Part shown: positions 62,701 through 64,000 of the stretch, in pieces
Layout of the letters: every line of letters begins with the position of its first letter
Numbering within the stretch: position 1 is the first letter of the stretch
Source of the DNA: an uncultured Clostridia bacterium
GTDB lineage: Bacteria > Bacillota > Clostridia > Oscillospirales > Acutalibacteraceae
DNA: 64,000 bases
Reading direction: 5' to 3'
NCBI GenBank assembly: GCA_947624285.1
Contig: CANQJS010000003.1
Span: 121,405-185,404, forward strand
Notes under the pieces: generated by a model
Told to the model about the DNA's origin: nothing
Database searches by the model: none
The model's input: the letters and a program-made list of their open reading frames with translations, nothing else
Position numbers and translations under genes: made by a program

Positions 62701-64000
62701 GCCGATTGCACCACGCCTGGTAAGCATCATCACTATGTTTGCGATAACGGCTGCGGACTTGAATTCCTTGAGACCGACGGCAACGAATATGCGGATACCG
62801 GCGCTTCCGAGGAAGAGCTCACGATAGCTCCCAAGGGTCACCAAATGCAGGAGGTTGAGGCGAAAGAGCCGACCTGTACCGAAGGCGGCAATGTAACATA
62901 TTATCATTGCAGCGTTTGCGATAAGAATTACAGAGACGGCGCAAGCCTCACCACAGACGAAATCGAATCTGTTGATATTCCGGCAACGGGTCATCAGAAT
63001 CTTGAATTCGTCGAGGGCAAGGAAGCCGATTGCTTCAACGCTGGTACGGTAGATCATTATCACTGCCCCGATTGCGGACTTGATTTTGCTACCGATGACA
63101 AGAACGCGGCAAAAGAAGACGCAATAGATACCGCTGTTCCTGCAACGGGTCATCAGAATCTTGAATTTGTCGAGGGCAAGGCAGCCGATTGCTTTAACGG
63201 AGGCACAGTCGATCATTACCACTGCCCCGATTGCGGACTTGATTTCGCTACCGATGACAAGAACGCGGCAAAAGAAGACGCAATAGATACCGCTGTTCCC
63301 GCAACGGGTCATCAGAATCTTGAATTTGTCGAGGGCAAGGATGCCGATTGCTTCAACGGCGGCACGGTAGATCATTACCATTGCCCCGATTGCGGACTCG
63401 ATTTCGCGACCGACGACAAGAACGCGGCAAAAGAAGATGCTATTGATGTTGCCGTTCCCGCAACGGGTCATCAAAATCTTGAATTTGTCGAGGGCAAGGC
63501 AGCCGATTGCTTCAACGGAGGCACGGTAGATCATTATCACTGCCCGGATTGCGGACTTGATTTTGCTACCGACGACAAGAATGCGGCAAAAGAGGATGCA
63601 ATAGATTCCGCTGTTCCCGCAACGGGTCATCAGAATCTTGAATTCGTCGAGGGCAAGGCAGCCGATTGCTTCAACGGCGGCACGGTAGATCATTATCACT
63701 GCCCGGATTGCGGACTTGATTTCGCGACCGACGACAAGAACGCGGCAAAAGAAGATGCTATTGATGTTGCCGTTCCCGCAACAGGGCATCAAAATCTTGA
63801 ATTTGTCGAGGGCAAGGATGCCGATTGCTTCAACGGAGGCACGGTAGATCATTATCACTGCCCGGATTGCGGACTTGATTTCGCGACCGATGACAAGAAC
63901 GCTGCAAAAGACGACGCAATAGATGTTGCCGTTCCCGCAACGGGTCATCAAAATCTTGAGTTCGTCGAGGGCAAGGCAGCCGATTGCTTTAACGGAGAGA
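53761..64000 (+). CDS. Giant secreted His/Cys-repeat protein (3' end outside window)
   Basis: The frame opens at ATG 53761 and has no stop to the right edge, over 3,400 codons. K-K-S-M-K-K-S-A-K then a hydrophobic stretch (residues 11-33) form a signal peptide or anchor. Residues about 35-530 are a unique region, partly helical, partly beta. From about residue 530 on, about 49 units repeat the pattern G-H-x(8-14)-T-C-x3-G-x(4-6)-Y-x-C-x2-C or, in a variant, Y-W-x-C-T-R-x(4-9)-C-G, each 50-90 residues. Every unit thus has one His and three or four Cys, a zinc-ribbon-like ligand set. Repeats of this style occur in large surface proteins of gut Firmicutes. No cell-wall sorting signal is seen because the end is missing. 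Adhesin, matrix or metal-binding roles are possible; none is shown. Confidence 0.85.
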   Translation, partial: MKKSMKKSAKILLAGVISVVVAAAAMGGYFAAAYNADIASDLKGAMTAYESKMAQGKAYTNMPAAYKAYVAASKLYDKYYYGRDDSVESQLSGAANTLRQATDQMVEWTAIKYTGAANLDGGELIWDPTNTSATYANTKDYYPNVVWVQPGGYIDSGGASAYGRYGNSGNDVNNGEALMATNVYYPMYVLVYDGDAQPGFPIMIKGAGLHKNGTIFDSYATKTRILTAASVQNSDLALTRNWGSGHGGTLDFAWNYTSSASSLSYSTDERMPGAVESKVREGASRATGTATLHTYFYSNIVYYTGNMSGSTYYQAITPHIKITGDSEGINATNWNTDQVWDNDCTQEIYVINYKVLKDAINNAYNTYKTYFSDITNYREGGIPETIFTALQNAMNFDYNSLFTTDNYADISGALSNYETQVSGLVNALNSAASTTPTADKYNDLRNAFDTVYPTHDQWSGQSEEAKQAEFCLPRWKEFEASVATAQATIKAGADNGYNDQATASSNASDMTDKFSKIRTHGINNGTEENNEVEVPGTCTQAGSYKEVTWCLDCMTMIAESEDKTIEPCGHVFTTHNGTPATCTQNGTLTYYECTRKGAVDEFHIPCRGQDESAPAKLYADNDTKTTNEITDTVDYAKGHQLETKPAVPGASCLDSGTKQYYECSVCSEKFLNNTDEEKFQEKGVDDAALVSDPVGHQLQEVPQQEPTCTEDGVKEHWHCNVCNRNFETNDTMANTDYDTVIPKTGHNRKHVEAVAETCLTDGVQAHWECQNAGCGKWFTDDTDESVLTEEEHATLTIAKHHIMEPVAQKDATCTADGNNLYYKCTRTGEGACNKFYKDIDGNTETTVEKETITAQGHRLTETPAKAPSCIVDGNKQYWTCEVCSMILLSEDKFAESGVEKSATVNPKIGHTFTEEMHFAYTAPNCGQTGNKEAYVCTRDSNGCGYKYYADKDKFTTNEIPEDEFYIPALEHEFGESGELKKATCTVDGQKAYKKCTREGGCGKYYAPTAEPNTPQDDAIGTTTDDLKIKAQGHKFNPTADNKAVNPTCTTDGSRAYWVCQNVDSDTLDACDEWYSETDTWNPTVIAKDNVTIPKLGHTFTTKKELVQATCTADGTKAYWQCTRGANGCGNLKFDPTAAAESLSGGKYLIDVSQKLTDDDLKIPAAGHNFVQQDSKPATCLEAGYNTYWKCTREATTDVKAGCEKLFSSNEHQSTDEDVISSPSENPIPAKGHKFEEVDKHDLVPASCTTEGKQAYWHCSNGCDLDFAPNASANEPEEKAIKELKIDALGHTFAEEGKHELVPATCTTEGTKAYWQCSTDGGCGLKYAPDTETNAPLEQAISNTTIDALGHKFEAGDKHDIEKATCLTNGTKAYWHCSNGCDLNYAPETKTDASLDQAIENLTIEAPGHQFGKVTPEVAASCAAAGTHSYKECTRTEDEQYKPCSDTTLKFPAESGNKAQLSEAYDESTIVIPRLQHTFSEVGIKKATCTDTGTKAYLLCTNEGDTGCGNKKYPIGTEKTADVSKAYENDSALEIPAAGHELTKRDGKDATCTEAGYNVYWECTRAASDEAEAGCGKLFNSDAGNGLPENVIESPDKNPISAKGHVFKEHERVEAQCLKDGNQLYYTCDNCELYFLSNGNNLDKDGVDYDSQIKIEKTGHSLENVPYQAATCVDDGVNEHYLCDKCNRKFEEEDNYCDVDYDTVIPKKGHVFKDTSAKLATCTEEGMLPHFECENCPLLFTTKDDLYDPVGVDESTLHTTALGHKFEESDKHELVPATCVTDGTVAYWHCSNGCDLNYEPDTEKNAPLEDALDNLTIPATGHNFKDDDKHILVPATCTTDGSVAYWHCSNSCGLDFAPNAGDKEPLDQAISDTKIPAYGHTFNDDDKHELEKATCIADGTRAYWQCSTHGGCGLKYEPKAAEDSLSDGKYLIAIDQAKTDSDLKIEKAGHNFESKGSKAATCLEDGYNEYWQCTREASDEIAAGCEKLFSSEAHQFTDEDVISSPSDNPIAATGHKFDEGDKHEIEKATCTTDGKRAYWHCSNSCGLNYEPEAAQDSLRDGKYLIAIDQAKTDDDLKIEKAGHEFVSKGSKEPTCLEDGYKEYWQCTREATDEIAAGCDQLFKGTGNKYDNTDVISAPEENSISAVGHTFAPGDKHELVKATCTENGKQAYWQCSTPGGCGLDYKPEADAKAPLDQAIGDLTIAAEGHNFVGGHHERQNPTCTTAGEEEYWQCQNVSDDTHDACGGCKFGSDDTKADPKTALTSTEIAAVGHIFPDSPTQPLEKATCTENGKYEYWQCTRVSDGQIDGCDNKKYTDNATDTTNVLSNEVIEAPGHNFAALTPEVAASCAAAGTHSYLLCQTESSAYVDACGGKKYPEGSDSKTANNPYTDETIEIARLEHNFDTHEIEKATCTDPGTRAYLQCTNAGDTGCGNKKYPIGTETTAEITEAYESDAVLVIPAADHVLTEQDGKTPTCTEAGYNVYWKCTREASDEAEAGCGKLFKSNDGNGLPANVIENPEDNSIPANGHAFKEHAKVEAQCLTDGNQLYYTCDNCELYFLSNGNNLDKDGVDYDSQIKIEKTGHELHNVPYQAATCVDDGVNAHYLCDKCSRTFKDNDEFCDEDYETVIPRKGHVFVDTKAKLATCTEDGMLHHYECANCELLFFTKTDPYDPVGVDADSLQTTALGHILEKRDAADPTCTQAGHEEYWECTRDINGCGHTLYSKEAADGENQEDFKIDAPVPIDAKGHVFNEVGEVPAKCTTDGTARHYTCENCERIFLTTEGNETSEDGVEPEDLVLHMTGHSFTPEDATPATCTSSGIYAHYSCENGCGKVFLDNSEDNKYKDTSDNIFEPALGHELELVDSVDATCVDAGTEAYYKCTREANGCGGMLFSKKAADGERQDDFKIDAPIAIPANGHSFSKVDEVPATCTKPGTALHYTCANCELKFTTDENKFDRVGVADEDLVIDALGHNFREVEEVPADCTTPGKHHHYVCDNGCGLEFLETDGNEYADTGASEEELTIAPKGHQMQEVEAKEPTCTEGGNVTYYHCSVCDKNYRDGASLTTDEIESVDIPATGHQNLEFVEGKEADCFNAGTVDHYHCPDCGLDFATDDKNAAKEDAIDTAVPATGHQNLEFVEGKAADCFNGGTVDHYHCPDCGLDFATDDKNAAKEDAIDTAVPATGHQNLEFVEGKDADCFNGGTVDHYHCPDCGLDFATDDKNAAKEDAIDVAVPATGHQNLEFVEGKAADCFNGGTVDHYHCPDCGLDFATDDKNAAKEDAIDSAVPATGHQNLEFVEGKAADCFNGGTVDHYHCPDCGLDFATDDKNAAKEDAIDVAVPATGHQNLEFVEGKDADCFNGGTVDHYHCPDCGLDFATDDKNAAKDDAIDVAVPATGHQNLEFVEGKAADCFNGE
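57985..59060 (+). repeat. Internal segmental duplication in the giant gene, copy A
   Basis: About 1.07 kb covering six consecutive units corresponds, unit for unit, to 60760-61825 (offset about 2,770-2,778 bases). The best-kept part, coding for Y-Y-T-C-D-N-C-E-L-Y-F-L-S-N-G-N, is almost identical at 58621-58740 and 61381-61505. Confidence 0.8.
60760..61825 (+). repeat. Internal segmental duplication in the giant gene, copy B
   Basis: Second copy of the six-unit block described at 57985-59060. The order of units is the same, with markers A-A-S-C-A-A-A-G-T-H-S-Y and G-N-K-K-Y-P-I-G-T-E in both. Confidence 0.8.
62989..63942 (+). repeat. 159-bp in-frame tandem repeats (six complete, seventh cut by window edge)
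   Basis: Units begin at 62989, 63148, 63307, 63466, 63625 and 63784, with a seventh from 63943. Each codes for 53 residues starting G-H-Q-N-L-E-F-V-E-G-K and containing A-D-C-F-N-G-G-T and H-Y-H-C-P-D-C-G. Copies differ by a few mostly silent bases, so they arose by recent duplication. The array continues outside the window. Confidence 0.95.

Noticed and set aside
53878..63951. Many long minus-strand open frames (up to about 505 codons) opposite the last 10 kb
   Set aside because: They mirror the repeats of the continuous plus-strand gene, lack ribosome sites and conserved motifs, and are broken up, whereas the plus frame has a promoter, ribosome site, signal peptide and no stop. They arise from codon bias.
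62989..64000. Regular repeats considered as a CRISPR array
   Set aside because: The 159-bp units are contiguous, in frame and identical throughout; there are no unique spacers and no cas genes.

Overview
The window looks like chromosome of an anaerobic gut Firmicute (class Clostridia, probably an Oscillospirales/Ruminococcaceae-type organism). This is inferred from GGAGG-type ribosome sites, frequent TTG starts, consensus TTGACA/TATAAT promoters, moderate GC with AT-rich intergenic regions, clostridial families (EFR1 flavodoxin-ferredoxin, MscL with a zinc-ribbon tail, GPH symporters, NifU/NifS pair) and a very large secreted Cys/His repeat protein. No rRNA, tRNA, CRISPR array, integrase or transposase gene was found.

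Layout. 1-0.8 kb: 3' end of an unrecognised gene and a small heavy-metal-associated protein behind a DtxR-like palindrome. 0.8-13.2 kb: ten same-strand genes, tightly spaced or overlapping, from one consensus promoter to one terminator. They read as a complete sulfoquinovose operon of the transaldolase type (sulfo-TAL): GH31 sulfoquinovosidase, 6-deoxy-6-sulfofructose transaldolase, sulfolactaldehyde reductase, two candidate isomerases, TauE exporter, ROK regulator and GPH importer, plus an unassigned 832-residue GH57/GH38-like protein and a lipase-type esterase. The last two suggest attack on sulfolipid or glycosides rather than only free sugar. The end product would be dihydroxypropanesulfonate (DHPS). 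13.2-18.4 kb: TetR, an AMP-forming ligase with an AT-rich mosaic core, two XRE regulators, and a GH123/DUF4091-like protein. 18.4-21 kb: nadB-nadC flanked by two copies of an inverted-repeat element. 21-24.7 kb: HAD phosphatase, second GPH transporter, metallophosphoesterase. 25-32 kb: housekeeping genes (murA, YycJ-type hydrolase, rlmH, mnmA, nadA, iscU/iscS with an Rrf2-like operator). 32-37.3 kb: an uncharacterised catabolic module (FGGY kinase + TetR, divergent from a class III aminotransferase + double-domain class II aldolase). 37.3-40.3 kb: a P-type cation ATPase behind a yybP-ykoY manganese riboswitch. 40.3-43 kb: a 400-bp hairpin array, RlmCD-type methyltransferase, HD phosphohydrolase, tiny overlapping ORF. 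43-45.3 kb: three minus-strand accessory genes (unknown, P-loop kinase, GNAT), each headed by a near-identical promoter-bearing repeat. 45.5-53.5 kb: carbonic anhydrase, EFR1 protein, lepA, a methyltransferase/rsmI/radical-SAM overlap operon, mscL, monoacylglycerol-lipase-like hydrolase, iolB-like isomerase. 53.76 kb to the right edge: one uninterrupted plus-strand reading frame (over 3,400 codons, no stop in the window) for a secreted protein with about 49 His/Cys repeat units, ending in near-perfect 159-bp tandem repeats.

How the genes work together. In the sulfosugar operon, the GPH protein would import sulfoquinovose or its glyceryl glycoside, the esterase and glycosidases would strip acyl and glycerol groups, isomerase and transaldolase would give fructose-6-phosphate plus sulfolactaldehyde, and the reductase and TauE protein would make and export DHPS, with the ROK protein sensing the sugar. 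Functions are inferred from sequence motifs read by eye; no database search was possible.
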